Part shown: piece after piece, positions 34,346 to 43,399 of the stretch
Position numbering within the stretch: the stretch's first letter is position 1
Layout of the letters: every line of letters starts with the position of its first letter
DNA from: an uncultured Eubacteriales bacterium
Lineage (GTDB): Bacteria > Bacillota > Clostridia > Lachnospirales > Lachnospiraceae
Direction of reading: 5' to 3'
DNA length: 64,000 nt
Assembly: GCA_900316755.1 (NCBI GenBank)
Contig: ONED01000001.1
Coordinates: 52,728 to 116,727, forward strand
The notes under the pieces: model-generated
Seen by the model: only the letters and a program-made list of their open reading frames with translations
The model's database searches: none
What the model was told of the DNA's origin: nothing
Program-made: the position numbers and the translations under genes

Positions 34346-34724
34346 GCCAATCCAAATCTCCTCTGTCAAGTGCAAGAACAATAAGCTCTGCAGTCGCAAG
34401 ATTCGTAGCCATCGGAATATTATGAATGTCACACAGGCGCACGACATCGTTTACATTTGGTTCATGCGGCTTTGGAGCTGTTGGATCACGCAGAAAAATC
34501 AGTGCGTCAATACCATTCTGTGCAATCTGGCTGCCAAGCTGCTGCATACCACCTAAAGGTCCGGCCAAAAACTTATGAACCGAAAGATTCGTAACCTCCT
34601 CTACCAAACGACCTGTTGTTTCTGTTGCAAATAATTCATGTTTGCATAAGATACCTCTATATGCAATACAAAAATTCTGCATGAGTGTTTTTTTGGAATC
34701 ATGTGCAATTAATCCGATATTCAT
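34329..34724 (-). CDS. mgsA: methylglyoxal synthase
   Basis: Converts dihydroxyacetone phosphate into methylglyoxal, a bypass that relieves sugar-phosphate build-up. The 131-residue protein has the conserved IGLIAHDSKK opening, LFATETTGRLVEE, the catalytic region AGPLGGMQQLGSQIAQNGID, FLRDPTAPKPHEPNVNDV and IPMATNLATAELIV. GGGGGAG lies just upstream of the ATG. It overlaps the carboxypeptidase start by 17 bases. Its position after rodA recurs in Clostridia. Confidence 0.97.
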   Translation of the reverse strand: MNIGLIAHDSKKTLMQNFCIAYRGILCKHELFATETTGRLVEEVTNLSVHKFLAGPLGGMQQLGSQIAQNGIDALIFLRDPTAPKPHEPNVNDVVRLCDIHNIPMATNLATAELIVLALDRGDLDWREMYK

Positions 34725-34739
34725 AGGAATCTCCCCCTT

Positions 34740-35873
34740 TTAATATTTCTTTGGCTGTAAGCCAACATTTAATACAAATCCAATACTCATATAAAAACAT
34801 ACAATGGATGTCAGCCCTGCACTCACAAAAGGCAGGGACAAACCGGTATTCGGAAGGACTCCGGTCGCAACCCCCATGTTAATGAAGCTTTGAATACCAA
34901 TCATGGCGGCGACACCACCGCAGATAATCTGTCCTGCAAGGTTCGGTGCCCGCATTCCAATCCGAATACACTGTATTATTATTAATAATAACAAAAAAAT
35001 GACAATACAACAACCCACAAATCCTAATTCTTCTCCAATAATTGCAAAAATAAAGTCTGTTTCGGACTCGATCAGGAAATTTCCGTTCTTTACAGAGGTA
35101 AAAGAGTTGTTATTCAGCCCTTTTCCCTGTAATTGTCCGGAGCCGATTGCCATAATCGAGTTTTGCTGTTGCAATCCGGTACTCGTGGCATACTCCTCCG
35201 GATACCGCCATGCCAGAATTCGTTCCATCTGATATCCCTGTAAAAACGGCAGGTCTGCTTCCTGTGCATAAGAAAGAAACATCAGAAACAAAACCACAAC
35301 AGAGATTCCGATTGCCATTACAGAACCAACGATTTTATAGTCCATTCCCCCCATATACAACAGAATAAAAAATATGGCTGCAATACAGATGGTATTAGAC
35401 AGATTGGGTTGTGTCACAATCAAAAACAGGGAAGGTAAAACGAGTAATATACATTTCAAGAGAGTCTTCGGCTCCTTCATCTGCATCTCATGATCCATGA
35501 TAAATTTTGCAAAAAAGAGTACCATAAAAATCTTTGTAAAATCCGAAGGCTGCAGCGTAACAAACTTCATGTCAATCCAACGTTTTGCCCCATTGTACTC
35601 TACTCCGAAAAATTCTACCCAGAGCAGCAAAATCAAATTCATACCATACAGCACCCAATAAAAATTCAAAATCCAATCATAATCAATCAAAGATAGGGTA
35701 ATCAGGGCGACCATACCCAGGCAGACTCCTAATATCTGCTTGGACTGGGCTGACGGAAGGGCGCTTCCGACTGCCAAAATTCCAATGATGGATAAAAGAA
35801 GTACGGCAATTACCAATGTGAAGTTGTAATCCTTTATATGATATTTCTTGAGTGTATTTTTTAAAACGTTCAC
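34740..35873 (-). CDS. rodA: RodA-type SEDS peptidoglycan glycosyltransferase
   Basis: Polymerises lipid II glycan strands during side-wall growth, working with the PBP2 encoded upstream. The 377-residue protein has about ten membrane segments. SEDS motifs are AKRWIDMKFVTLQPSDFTKI near residue 96 and QQQNSIMAIGSGQLQGKG, ESETDFIFAIIGEELGFVG, NTGLSLPFVSAGLTS. The GTG start shares GTGA with the minE stop, so the genes are coupled. Its nearness to mreBCD and PBP2 favours RodA over FtsW or SpoVE. Confidence 0.93.
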   Translation of the reverse strand: MNVLKNTLKKYHIKDYNFTLVIAVLLLSIIGILAVGSALPSAQSKQILGVCLGMVALITLSLIDYDWILNFYWVLYGMNLILLLWVEFFGVEYNGAKRWIDMKFVTLQPSDFTKIFMVLFFAKFIMDHEMQMKEPKTLLKCILLVLPSLFLIVTQPNLSNTICIAAIFFILLYMGGMDYKIVGSVMAIGISVVVLFLMFLSYAQEADLPFLQGYQMERILAWRYPEEYATSTGLQQQNSIMAIGSGQLQGKGLNNNSFTSVKNGNFLIESETDFIFAIIGEELGFVGCCIVIFLLLLIIIQCIRIGMRAPNLAGQIICGGVAAMIGIQSFINMGVATGVLPNTGLSLPFVSAGLTSIVCFYMSIGFVLNVGLQPKKY

Positions 35874-36100
35874 GAATCTTCTCCTGTCAGTTTAATATGT
35901 ATATCGGTACGGTTAATCTGCACTTCAAAACTTTCCGGTGTTACGTCCATATATTTTGAAACAGTCCGGTATAACTCATTTTTTATCTTTTCCAACGCAT
36001 CGGGTGTACAGTTCACGCGGTCTGAAACAAGTAATACTTTCAACCTATCTTTTGCAATAAAAACAGAGGATGCTTTCTTCTTTGTCTCAAATACGCCCAT
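35870..36100 (-). CDS. minE: cell division topological specificity factor MinE
   Basis: Stimulates MinD ATPase activity and drives its removal from the membrane. The 76-residue length is at the short end of the family. The N-terminal MGVFETKKKASSVFIAKDRL holds the MinD-contact and membrane region; RLKVLLVSDRVNCTPDALEK and the beta strands SFEVQINRTDIHIKL form the C-terminal dimer domain. It lies 11 bases after minD and overlaps rodA. Presence of MinE suggests an oscillating Min system rather than the DivIVA type. Confidence 0.93.
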   Translation of the reverse strand: MGVFETKKKASSVFIAKDRLKVLLVSDRVNCTPDALEKIKNELYRTVSKYMDVTPESFEVQINRTDIHIKLTGEDS

Positions 36101-36111
36101 CCTTATACCTC

Positions 36112-36909
36112 CTAATGACTTTTGAACATGCCGGACAGCTTTTTAAAGACACTTGTTCCCTTGGAGAGATTCAGAAATGGAACTTCTTCTCCCACAATTC
36201 TGCGACAGATATTGGAATATGCCTTTCCCGCCAGAGAATCCAGTTCAATTACGGGTTCTCCCTGATTGGTTCCGACAACCACCTGTTCATCATCCGGAAG
36301 TACTCCCAGCAGATTAACAGCCAGAATTTCGGAGACATCCTCCACAGACATCATATCTCCCCGCTTCACCATATCCATGCGAATACGGTTGATAATGAGG
36401 TCCAGCTTCTGAATCTTATGCTTTTCCAGAAGTCCGATGATGCGATCCGCATCCCGGATTGCGGAAACCTCCGGGGTCGTTACAATAATTGCCCTTGTTG
36501 CACCGGCAATCGCATTCTGAAATCCCTGCTCAATTCCGGCAGGACAATCCAGCAGAATATAATCATACTCTTCTGCCAATTCCTCCGTCAGCTTTTTCAT
36601 CTGTCCCGGGGAAATCGCAGTTTTATCCTTGGTCTGTGCAGAAGGCAGCAGATAAAGGGTTTCATAACGCTTGTCCTTAATCAGCGCCTGCTTCATCCGG
36701 CAATTTCCTTCAATCACATCTACCAGATTGTAAACGATACGATTCTCCAGACCCATGACAACGTCCAGATTCCGAAGTCCTAAATCCGTATCAATCACAA
36801 CCACTTTCTTATTTAATTTTGCAAGACCTGCCCCGATATTTGCAGTTGTAGTTGTCTTGCCTACGCCTCCTTTTCCAGATGTGATTACAATCACTTCTCC
36901 CATGTTCAA
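36112..36909 (-). CDS. minD: septum site-determining ATPase MinD
   Basis: Membrane-bound ATPase that positions the division inhibitor away from midcell. The 265-residue protein has the deviant Walker A ITSGKGGVGKTTTTANIGAG near residue 8, VIDTDLGLRNLDVVMGLE near residue 39, LDCPAGIEQGFQNAI near residue 119 and a C-terminal amphipathic helix (FKKLSGMFKSH). It is followed by minE. No minC lies between PBP2 and minD, where several relatives have it; only 68 bases separate these genes. Confidence 0.97.
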   Translation of the reverse strand: MNMGEVIVITSGKGGVGKTTTTANIGAGLAKLNKKVVVIDTDLGLRNLDVVMGLENRIVYNLVDVIEGNCRMKQALIKDKRYETLYLLPSAQTKDKTAISPGQMKKLTEELAEEYDYILLDCPAGIEQGFQNAIAGATRAIIVTTPEVSAIRDADRIIGLLEKHKIQKLDLIINRIRMDMVKRGDMMSVEDVSEILAVNLLGVLPDDEQVVVGTNQGEPVIELDSLAGKAYSNICRRIVGEEVPFLNLSKGTSVFKKLSGMFKSH

Positions 36910-36977
36910 ATCCTCCTGTCATTTTTAATTTGTAATAGTCATTCCGGTAGTTCTCTTTGGTATGAAGTGTCAAAAAA

Positions 36978-39872
36978 TTAGTCCGTGTGAGTCTCAACTC
37001 CGAGGGAAGAAGCACTTCCGGTCACTAATTCTGAATCCTCTGCTAAGTGAAAGTATTTGCGTACCATATCCCGCCCGATATCTGCAGGGTATCCGGAACT
37101 GTATCCGTTTGCAATACGGCAGCTTAAGGCAATCTCCGGATTTGAACTTGGTGCAAATCCGACGAATAATACATGGTCTGCATGGGTTTCACTTTGCTGT
37201 GCGGTTCCTGTTTTTCCTGCCATCTGCATTCCTGCCTTTCGCACACTGTCAAAACGGCTGTCTTTTTCTACCATGTAATTCATCCCTTGATGAACGAGCT
37301 GAAACGTACTCTGGCTGATTTCCTCTTCTGTAATTTGTTTGTAAACAGACGGTTCATATTCTTTTATAGTATTTCCGTCAATATCTACCACTTTATAAAG
37401 TAGCGTCAAATCATACACCGTCCCATTATTGGCAATTCCCGTTACATACTTTGCAAGTTGGCTGGTTGAGTAAATGTGGGAGCCTTGTCCAATCGCTGAG
37501 CGCACTGCATCTTCATCACTAATCTGTGGTTCTCTTTCCGGAATTTCCAGTCCGGAGGTCTCTCCAAGACCGAACATTTCGGCGTACTTTGTAATTTTCT
37601 CAATCCCCTGCACGGATGAATATGTTCCGTCCGACAACAGACCAAGCCGAAATCCCACATCGTAAAAAAAGTTGTTGCAGGAATGACCTATCGCCTGAAC
37701 TACGTTCAGACTTCCGTGTCCGCCCGGATAAATCCAGCATTTGGGGCTTGGAGTAACATTCGTATAGGGACCGTTACATTTAAGCAGCGTCCCTGAGGAA
37801 ATCACACCTTCTTCCAAACCGGCTATGGAAGAAATCATCTTAAACGTGGAACCGGGCGCAGTCAATTCCTGTGTCGCTTTGTTATACAGCGGATTCGCCA
37901 TATCCACATAAAGCTGATTATAGTAATCCGTGTCCATATTATTTGCCAGACGATTGTTGTCGTAACCCGGATAAGAAACACAGGCGAGCGACCTTCCGGT
38001 CGCTGTCTCCGTCATTACAAGGGAGCCGGTGGAAGGTTCCACCCCGAGCTGTCCCGGGGTAATCTCCAGACTCTGTATCTTAGAGCGAATAAATTCATAT
38101 GGACTGTACCCGGATAACAAACGATTATACTGGGTCTCATCGTATGCCAGAATCCCCTGATCATAAAGCAGCAGGCATATCTGGCTTCCGGAAACACTGC
38201 CGTCCTTAATCATATAACGGTAAACCAGTTTTTCAAAGGAATGGTCGGTTTTTAAATACTCTTCCAAATAATTCAAGATTCCCTGATAAATTTCATTGGA
38301 ATCGGAATATTTTCCTTCCCCATCTACATATGCTTGTACTACAGAGGTATCAATCCAGTTTTGTGCAATCGCATGGTTTAAATATGTGTACAGGTTGATT
38401 TCTTCATTCTGCCATGACTGATACACAGCATCATTGGTATCTATTTTCTCTTTTAAAAGAATCTTTGCCTTTGTAGTCAATAATTCGGAAGCGATGTAAT
38501 GCATATACGCCTGCATTTCTTTCGGCTGATTTTTATATGCCGGTGACGATGCAGACGACAAATCCGAAAGAATCTTACGAATTGCATTTTCCTGCCTCGT
38601 ACGATAGGCGGCATACACTGCCCGCTCTGTGGACGTAGCATCCTCATAAGCAAAATGGTCGGTATTCAGAATCTCATTTCCGATAAATGCATAATAAATG
38701 TCTCCAACCGGAATAATGATGTTGGAAGATACGGTATCCGGATTCCGATTATAGGAAAGGACGTTACTCATCTTTCGCAAAATAATACCCGCCAATTTTT
38801 CCTCAATCAGATTGTATGCTGTAATCTGCAGCTCTTTATCGATGGTCAGGTAGACATCATTCCCTGCCTTCGATTCCTTTACCACTTCACTTTCAATCAC
38901 TTTTCCCACGTTGTTGACATAGACAATCTCTTCACCCTTTTCTCCCTGAAGATACTCGTCCATAAGCTGCTCAATGCCGGCTTTTCCTACAATATCCGTT
39001 ATCGCATATTTTTTCTGCTGTTCTTCTGTCAATGCGTCATATTCATCCTGCGAAATCTTGCCAGTGTATCCTAAAATGGAAGCGAAATATTTGCTGTCCG
39101 GATATTCTCTCAGAGACTCCTCTCCGATGCTGATTCCCTGTAAATCATGCAGGTTTTCCATGATTTCAGCGACGGTCTCGTCACTGACATCGGAGCTTAT
39201 CGTCGTAGGAATATATTTTTTATAGCTGTTTAAATGCATCCCATATCGAACGGTTACAAGCCGAAGTACGCGCTCTTTGGAATAGGCTTCCCGATCCACA
39301 CCAAACCCATAAGAAACTCCTTTTTTGGTGGTACGTTTATTGGCGCATAAAAAATCCATGATTTCATCCGGAGTTGCATTTTTTTCATTTTCGCTCAGCT
39401 CGTCAATCGTTGCATATCCATAAATATCTGCCAGAAAGCGCTGCCTTTTTGTGCCCTCCGCATACAGAAACTGGTATTGATCGTTCTGCAACACAATCCC
39501 AAAATCATTAACCACGGTGTCCCCATGAGATTCCACGATGTCAATTACACGATGAATGGTTTCGTTAATCAGTTCATTTTTCTGCTTTGTATCTTCATAA
39601 GAACCGTTATCCTCAATCTGCACAGAATACGCCAGTCGGTTTGTTGCCAGAATTTCCCCATTCCGATCCAAAATATTACCTCTGGTTCCCTGTACCTCGG
39701 TCGTTTTCTTAATCTTCAATGTATAGTTTTCCAAATAATCCTCGCCTTCCACAATCTGAAGTGTAAAAAGCCTTTGGATAATTACCAAAAATAACACGCA
39801 GAAAAACAGAAACAAGACAACAAATCTGGATTTTAGAATCTCTGCAATATATTCTTTTAATCTGCTAAACAA
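36978..39872 (-). CDS. penicillin-binding protein 2 (class B transpeptidase) with a large insertion
   Basis: Elongation transpeptidase that cross-links side-wall peptidoglycan with RodA. The protein is about 964 residues, against roughly 600-720 for typical PBP2. It has a membrane anchor near residue 20-38, the dimerisation domain (GTRGNILDRNGEILATNRL near residue 63), and the transpeptidase with SxxK in GSTFKMIS near 675, SxN in GHSCNNFFYD near 731 and KTG in AGKTGTAQQ near 887. About 240 mostly helical residues (roughly 370-610) are inserted before the catalytic domain. A TTG at 39872 is preferred because AAGGAG covers the GTG at 39884; the start overlaps mreD by eight bases. Confidence 0.9.
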   Translation of the reverse strand: MFSRLKEYIAEILKSRFVVLFLFFCVLFLVIIQRLFTLQIVEGEDYLENYTLKIKKTTEVQGTRGNILDRNGEILATNRLAYSVQIEDNGSYEDTKQKNELINETIHRVIDIVESHGDTVVNDFGIVLQNDQYQFLYAEGTKRQRFLADIYGYATIDELSENEKNATPDEIMDFLCANKRTTKKGVSYGFGVDREAYSKERVLRLVTVRYGMHLNSYKKYIPTTISSDVSDETVAEIMENLHDLQGISIGEESLREYPDSKYFASILGYTGKISQDEYDALTEEQQKKYAITDIVGKAGIEQLMDEYLQGEKGEEIVYVNNVGKVIESEVVKESKAGNDVYLTIDKELQITAYNLIEEKLAGIILRKMSNVLSYNRNPDTVSSNIIIPVGDIYYAFIGNEILNTDHFAYEDATSTERAVYAAYRTRQENAIRKILSDLSSASSPAYKNQPKEMQAYMHYIASELLTTKAKILLKEKIDTNDAVYQSWQNEEINLYTYLNHAIAQNWIDTSVVQAYVDGEGKYSDSNEIYQGILNYLEEYLKTDHSFEKLVYRYMIKDGSVSGSQICLLLYDQGILAYDETQYNRLLSGYSPYEFIRSKIQSLEITPGQLGVEPSTGSLVMTETATGRSLACVSYPGYDNNRLANNMDTDYYNQLYVDMANPLYNKATQELTAPGSTFKMISSIAGLEEGVISSGTLLKCNGPYTNVTPSPKCWIYPGGHGSLNVVQAIGHSCNNFFYDVGFRLGLLSDGTYSSVQGIEKITKYAEMFGLGETSGLEIPEREPQISDEDAVRSAIGQGSHIYSTSQLAKYVTGIANNGTVYDLTLLYKVVDIDGNTIKEYEPSVYKQITEEEISQSTFQLVHQGMNYMVEKDSRFDSVRKAGMQMAGKTGTAQQSETHADHVLFVGFAPSSNPEIALSCRIANGYSSGYPADIGRDMVRKYFHLAEDSELVTGSASSLGVETHTD

Positions 39873-40392
39873 ATTTACTTGCACTCCTTTTTTCTTCTGC
39901 CTCTAATCTTTGATTTGCTTTCAGAATCAACTGATAAAGCACCAGCGTTACAAGCACCGTATAGATCAATTCCGGAATCATTATATGTCCCAGATAGTAG
40001 AAATAATTAAATCTGCTCCTCATCACAAACAGGAAAAGAAACACGATGTTTTCCAAAATAAAATCACTTGTGCTGATTAGGAAAAGCGGCAGCTTAATAT
40101 CCTCGGGATAAAAAATTCGCCTAAAAAATCCATTGACATAACCTAATACCATATAAATCAATGCATAAAATCCAATCAAATCACCAAAGAAAATATCTGT
40201 GATGATACCGGATAAAAACCCAACCAGCATACCCGCTTTTTTTCCACGCATAAACCCAAAGGAAGACGTTACAATAATCAAGAGATTCGGAGTAATAGAA
40301 GCAAAAGAAAGCTTCTGAAATACGGTGCATTCTAATAAAAAGCAAACAATCACGATGCAAATGGTAATCAATGGTCTTTTTATTTTTCGCAT
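39865..40392 (-). CDS. mreD: rod shape-determining protein MreD
   Basis: A 175-residue membrane protein of the elongation complex. About five hydrophobic segments are visible (PLITICIVIVCFLLECTVF, LIGFYALIYMVLGYVNGFF, FLISTSDFILENIVFLFLF), with MRGKKAGMLVGFLSGIITD and DIFFGDLIGFYAL, the MreD pattern. It follows mreC after 25 bases and overlaps the PBP2 start. Sequence is variable in this family, so position contributes to the call. Confidence 0.9.
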   Translation of the reverse strand: MRKIKRPLITICIVIVCFLLECTVFQKLSFASITPNLLIIVTSSFGFMRGKKAGMLVGFLSGIITDIFFGDLIGFYALIYMVLGYVNGFFRRIFYPEDIKLPLFLISTSDFILENIVFLFLFVMRSRFNYFYYLGHIMIPELIYTVLVTLVLYQLILKANQRLEAEEKRSASKFV

Positions 40393-40417
40393 TACCTGTT
40401 TCTCCCTCTCTAAATGA

Positions 40418-41275
40418 TTATTCCGACAATGCCTGTTTTTTGGTGGAGGTAATCACCAGAACCTCCTGCATATGCTGGAAGTCGACTGCCGGTGTGATAT
40501 ACCCTGACCTTGTAAGGTTATTCGAATCCACTTGTATGTCACTTATATATCCGATTAAAATCCCCGGAAGATATTTGCTGCTGATATGGGAAGTCACTAC
40601 TTGCTCTCCCACCTCTATCACCGAGTCATTGTTTGGAAGCTGTTCAAAGCGAATCTTCCCTTCCTGCATCAGTGTTAAATCTCCGTCTACAATACATTTG
40701 TCAGAAGTAGACAGGATAAGCGCACTGACATGGCTCGCATCGTCAATAATGGAACGAACCCTCGCCCAGTTCGGACCAACCTCTGTTACAATTCCAACCA
40801 AACCGGTCCCTGCCATTACATTCATATCCACTGCAATGCCGTCCTTTTCTCCTTTGTCAATAACAAAGGAACTAAACCAGTTCCCGGAGTCATTTGCAGT
40901 GACATGGGCGCCTACCTTTTCGTATTCCCCATACTTCTGATCCAACTTGTATAACTCTCTCAGGCGCTCCAACTCATACTTTTCCTGCTGCAGCAGATTG
41001 TTCGTTACGGTCAATTCATCCACTTTTTCCTGAAGCGCTTTATTTTCATTTCTGACTTCCTGAAGGGTTTCAAAATTCTGTGTAAAATCATTCATCCACA
41101 TTCCAATCGTGTTGATTCCTTTCTGCATCGGGACAATCGTATAATTGGCAATCGTTCGGAGTGGTCCGCTTACACTGTCTGTCACCAGTGATAATCCCAT
41201 TAAAATGACACAGAGGATGGAAAGAATCAATAACCAGTATTTACTTGAAAACGTTGTTTGATTGTTTTTTCTCAT
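40418..41275 (-). CDS. mreC: rod shape-determining protein MreC
   Basis: A 285-residue bitopic scaffold of the elongasome. One membrane segment at residues 10-28 (KYWLLILSILCVILMGLSL), a coiled coil at about 65-108 (TLQEVRNENKALQEKVDELT), then two beta-barrel halves, with NWFSSFVIDKGEKDGI, NVMAGTGLVGIVTEVGPNWA and VTSHISSKYLPGILIG. It starts two bases after the mreB stop. It would contact PBP2 outside the membrane. Confidence 0.95.
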   Translation of the reverse strand: MRKNNQTTFSSKYWLLILSILCVILMGLSLVTDSVSGPLRTIANYTIVPMQKGINTIGMWMNDFTQNFETLQEVRNENKALQEKVDELTVTNNLLQQEKYELERLRELYKLDQKYGEYEKVGAHVTANDSGNWFSSFVIDKGEKDGIAVDMNVMAGTGLVGIVTEVGPNWARVRSIIDDASHVSALILSTSDKCIVDGDLTLMQEGKIRFEQLPNNDSVIEVGEQVVTSHISSKYLPGILIGYISDIQVDSNNLTRSGYITPAVDFQHMQEVLVITSTKKQALSE

Positions 41276-41276
41276 T

Positions 41277-42296
41277 TTAATTCAACCACCTGTAATTCTC
41301 ATCTGACATTAAATACGTCAATTGTTTCAGTTCTTTGGACTGGATAATTTTTTTCAGCCCCCGCACCGCACAAAATTCCGGCTCTTCTGTCCCATTTACG
41401 GCAAGTCCGATTCTTTCTCCGATGTACTCTGAGATTCCTTTTAAATTGGAAAGGCCTCCCGTGAGATAAATTCCGTTTCGCTGGATAGAGCGAAGCACCT
41501 CCGGCGGAGTCCTCTCTAATAAGACCCGAATCTCCCGGATACAATTTTCCAAATTATCTTTCATGGCATTACGAACCAAAGGAGCCAAAACCTTCCTCTG
41601 CGTCGGAATACCGGAAACCAGATCTCGTCCGGATACTGTTAAACTGTCCTTCTCATCCCCGATGATTCCAAATTTCTTTCGCAGTGTTTCTGCGGTCAGT
41701 TTTCCAATCAGGAATTCGTTTTTGGTTTTTTCCCGGTTCACGATGGCCTGGTTGAGTGTATTGCCCCCGATTTTTAGAATGCGGTTTAAAACCATACCGC
41801 CTGAGGCAAGTACGGATAATTCTGTTGTCTCCCCTCCGAAATTGACAATAAAGATTCCCGGCGACTTCTGTATATCCAGCCCAAGACCGATGGCATCCGC
41901 AATGGAGCGTTCCACAATCCTGACCTCTTTTGCCCTTGCGGTAGAGTGAATCACCAAATCATAAAATGCCTTTTTCTCTACCTCTGTCACATCGGTAGGA
42001 ACAGCAATCACATACTTGGAACCGCTCACAAAATGGCGCTCTTTTTTCAGCAGATTCTGCAAAAGATACTGCATGTCATAAAAACGGGAAATAACACCCT
42101 CTTTCATCGGGAAAACAATTTCAATATGAAGGGGCGCTTTTTCATACATATCGTAAGCTGCATCCCCTACGGAAAAAATCTCTTTTTTGTTTTTGACTGC
42201 AACCGTATTCTTCTCTTTCCAGATGGTATTCTTATTTTTATCGTAAACCTTGATTTCATAGGTTCCAAGGTCAAGTCCATAAATGTTGCCAAACAT
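41277..42296 (-). CDS. mreB: MreB-family actin-like rod-shape protein
   Basis: A 339-residue actin-like ATPase that orients side-wall synthesis. Phosphate 1 is IYGLDLGTYEIKVYD near residue 4, phosphate 2 FIVNFGGETTELSVLASGG near residue 152, and the adenosine motif IYLTGGLSNLKGISEYIGER near residue 285. Sequence is rather diverged from the standard MreB (for example GTYEIKVYDKNKNTIWKEKN instead of GTANTLVY), so it may be a second, lineage-specific MreB/Mbl type. ATG 42296 has AAGGA eight bases upstream; the in-frame reading to 42353 enters radC. Confidence 0.88.
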   Translation of the reverse strand: MFGNIYGLDLGTYEIKVYDKNKNTIWKEKNTVAVKNKKEIFSVGDAAYDMYEKAPLHIEIVFPMKEGVISRFYDMQYLLQNLLKKERHFVSGSKYVIAVPTDVTEVEKKAFYDLVIHSTARAKEVRIVERSIADAIGLGLDIQKSPGIFIVNFGGETTELSVLASGGMVLNRILKIGGNTLNQAIVNREKTKNEFLIGKLTAETLRKKFGIIGDEKDSLTVSGRDLVSGIPTQRKVLAPLVRNAMKDNLENCIREIRVLLERTPPEVLRSIQRNGIYLTGGLSNLKGISEYIGERIGLAVNGTEEPEFCAVRGLKKIIQSKELKQLTYLMSDENYRWLN

Positions 42297-42316
42297 GGTT
42301 TGTATCCTTTCAGGTG

Positions 42317-43012
42317 CTATATCATGTTCTGTTCTGCAAAGCTGATATAGCAATTATTTCCAATAATAATGTGGTCAAGCAGCGAAATTCCGATTAACTC
42401 ACCGGCTTCTTTTACTCTTTTTGTAAACAAGATATCTGCCTGACTCGGAGTCGGATCTCCGCTTGGATGATTGTGCAGCAGGATAATCGATACCGCGCCG
42501 CAGTCCAGAGCCTCTATAAATAATTCTCTGGGAGAAACCAGAGAGGCATTTACTGTCCCCTTTGAAATATTGGATTCTCCCAAAAGCTTTGATTTCGTAT
42601 CCAGCATCAGAAGCTTCATATGCTCCTGCTTCTGATGACGCATTTCCTCCATGTAGTATTCGGCAATGGTAACAGGAAGATGGAAGACAAGTCCCTCCTT
42701 TGCGCTCGCCTTTGCCAGTCTCTTTGCAAGCTCGGAAAGGCAGAGAATCTGAACTGCCTTTACTTTTCCGATTCCTCTAAGCCTCTTTAGCTTTTGCAGC
42801 GTAATCTGATGAATGTTTAACAGAGTTTCCTCCCCCGATGGTGCCTCTAAAATACTCTTTGCAAGTTCCAGAGAGTTCATCCCTTTTGTGCCGGTGCGCA
42901 GAAGCACTGCTAAAAGCTCCACGTTCGACAACCGTCCTGCCCCATAGCGGAGACATTTCTCATAAGGACGTTCCTCCTCTGCCATTTCCTTCATTTTATA
43001 TGTTTGGTTCAT
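42317..43012 (-). CDS. radC: RadC-family JAB/MPN-domain protein
   Basis: A 231-residue protein with an N-terminal helix-hairpin-helix region (LQKLKRLRGIGKVKAVQILC near residue 75) and a C-terminal JAB domain whose metal ligands are in LLHNHPSGDPTPSQAD near residue 175. Despite the name, a DNA-repair role is not established. The radC-mreB order is the classical Firmicutes one. No strong ribosome site precedes ATG 43012; an ATG six codons on is the alternative. Confidence 0.93.
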   Translation of the reverse strand: MNQTYKMKEMAEEERPYEKCLRYGAGRLSNVELLAVLLRTGTKGMNSLELAKSILEAPSGEETLLNIHQITLQKLKRLRGIGKVKAVQILCLSELAKRLAKASAKEGLVFHLPVTIAEYYMEEMRHQKQEHMKLLMLDTKSKLLGESNISKGTVNASLVSPRELFIEALDCGAVSIILLHNHPSGDPTPSQADILFTKRVKEAGELIGISLLDHIIIGNNCYISFAEQNMI

Positions 43013-43040
43013 GTATTATGTAGCTCATTGCACGCAGGCG

Positions 43041-43301
43041 CTAAACAAAACGATACACAATCGCCGCAATCATCATACCGAGAATGCTTCCAATCGTAAT
43101 CTTAATCGTCAAACCGAATGTCAGAACCATAATTCCAATATTCAGAACGATGGGACTGTCAAGTCCAAATGACTGTCCGTAACTTAGCCAGCTAAAACCG
43201 GAAATATGTTCTGTAAGAGTTCCGACAAAGCTGCCAAGCACAATTCCGGCAAGCATGAGAAGAAACAGCACCCAGCCGTTTTTTGCCCCTGTTCTTTTCA
43301 T
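43041..43301 (-). CDS. DUF4321 small membrane protein
   Basis: An 86-residue protein with two hydrophobic segments (WVLFLLMLAGIVLGSFVGTL and VLTFGLTIKITIGSILGMM). The pattern, including GLDSPIVLNIGIMVLTFGLT, matches DUF4321, a clostridial family of unknown role found beside mreB and radC. ATG 43301 follows GGTGGAG by five bases; the longer frame to 43511 overlaps the flavoprotein gene and is not used. Confidence 0.85.
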   Translation of the reverse strand: MKRTGAKNGWVLFLLMLAGIVLGSFVGTLTEHISGFSWLSYGQSFGLDSPIVLNIGIMVLTFGLTIKITIGSILGMMIAAIVYRFV

Positions 43302-43399
43302 CTGTACTCCACCTCTTTCTCTCCAACAAACTTTATTTATTTTAACACAAAACAAAAATAGTGTATAGAGCCATCCCATTAAATTTTTCTGAAGAAAAT

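Noticed and set aside
43322-43399. AT-rich hairpin after the COG2509 gene as a terminator
   Set aside because: The stem AAATTTTC/GAAAAATTT is weak, bulged and has no clear T tail.
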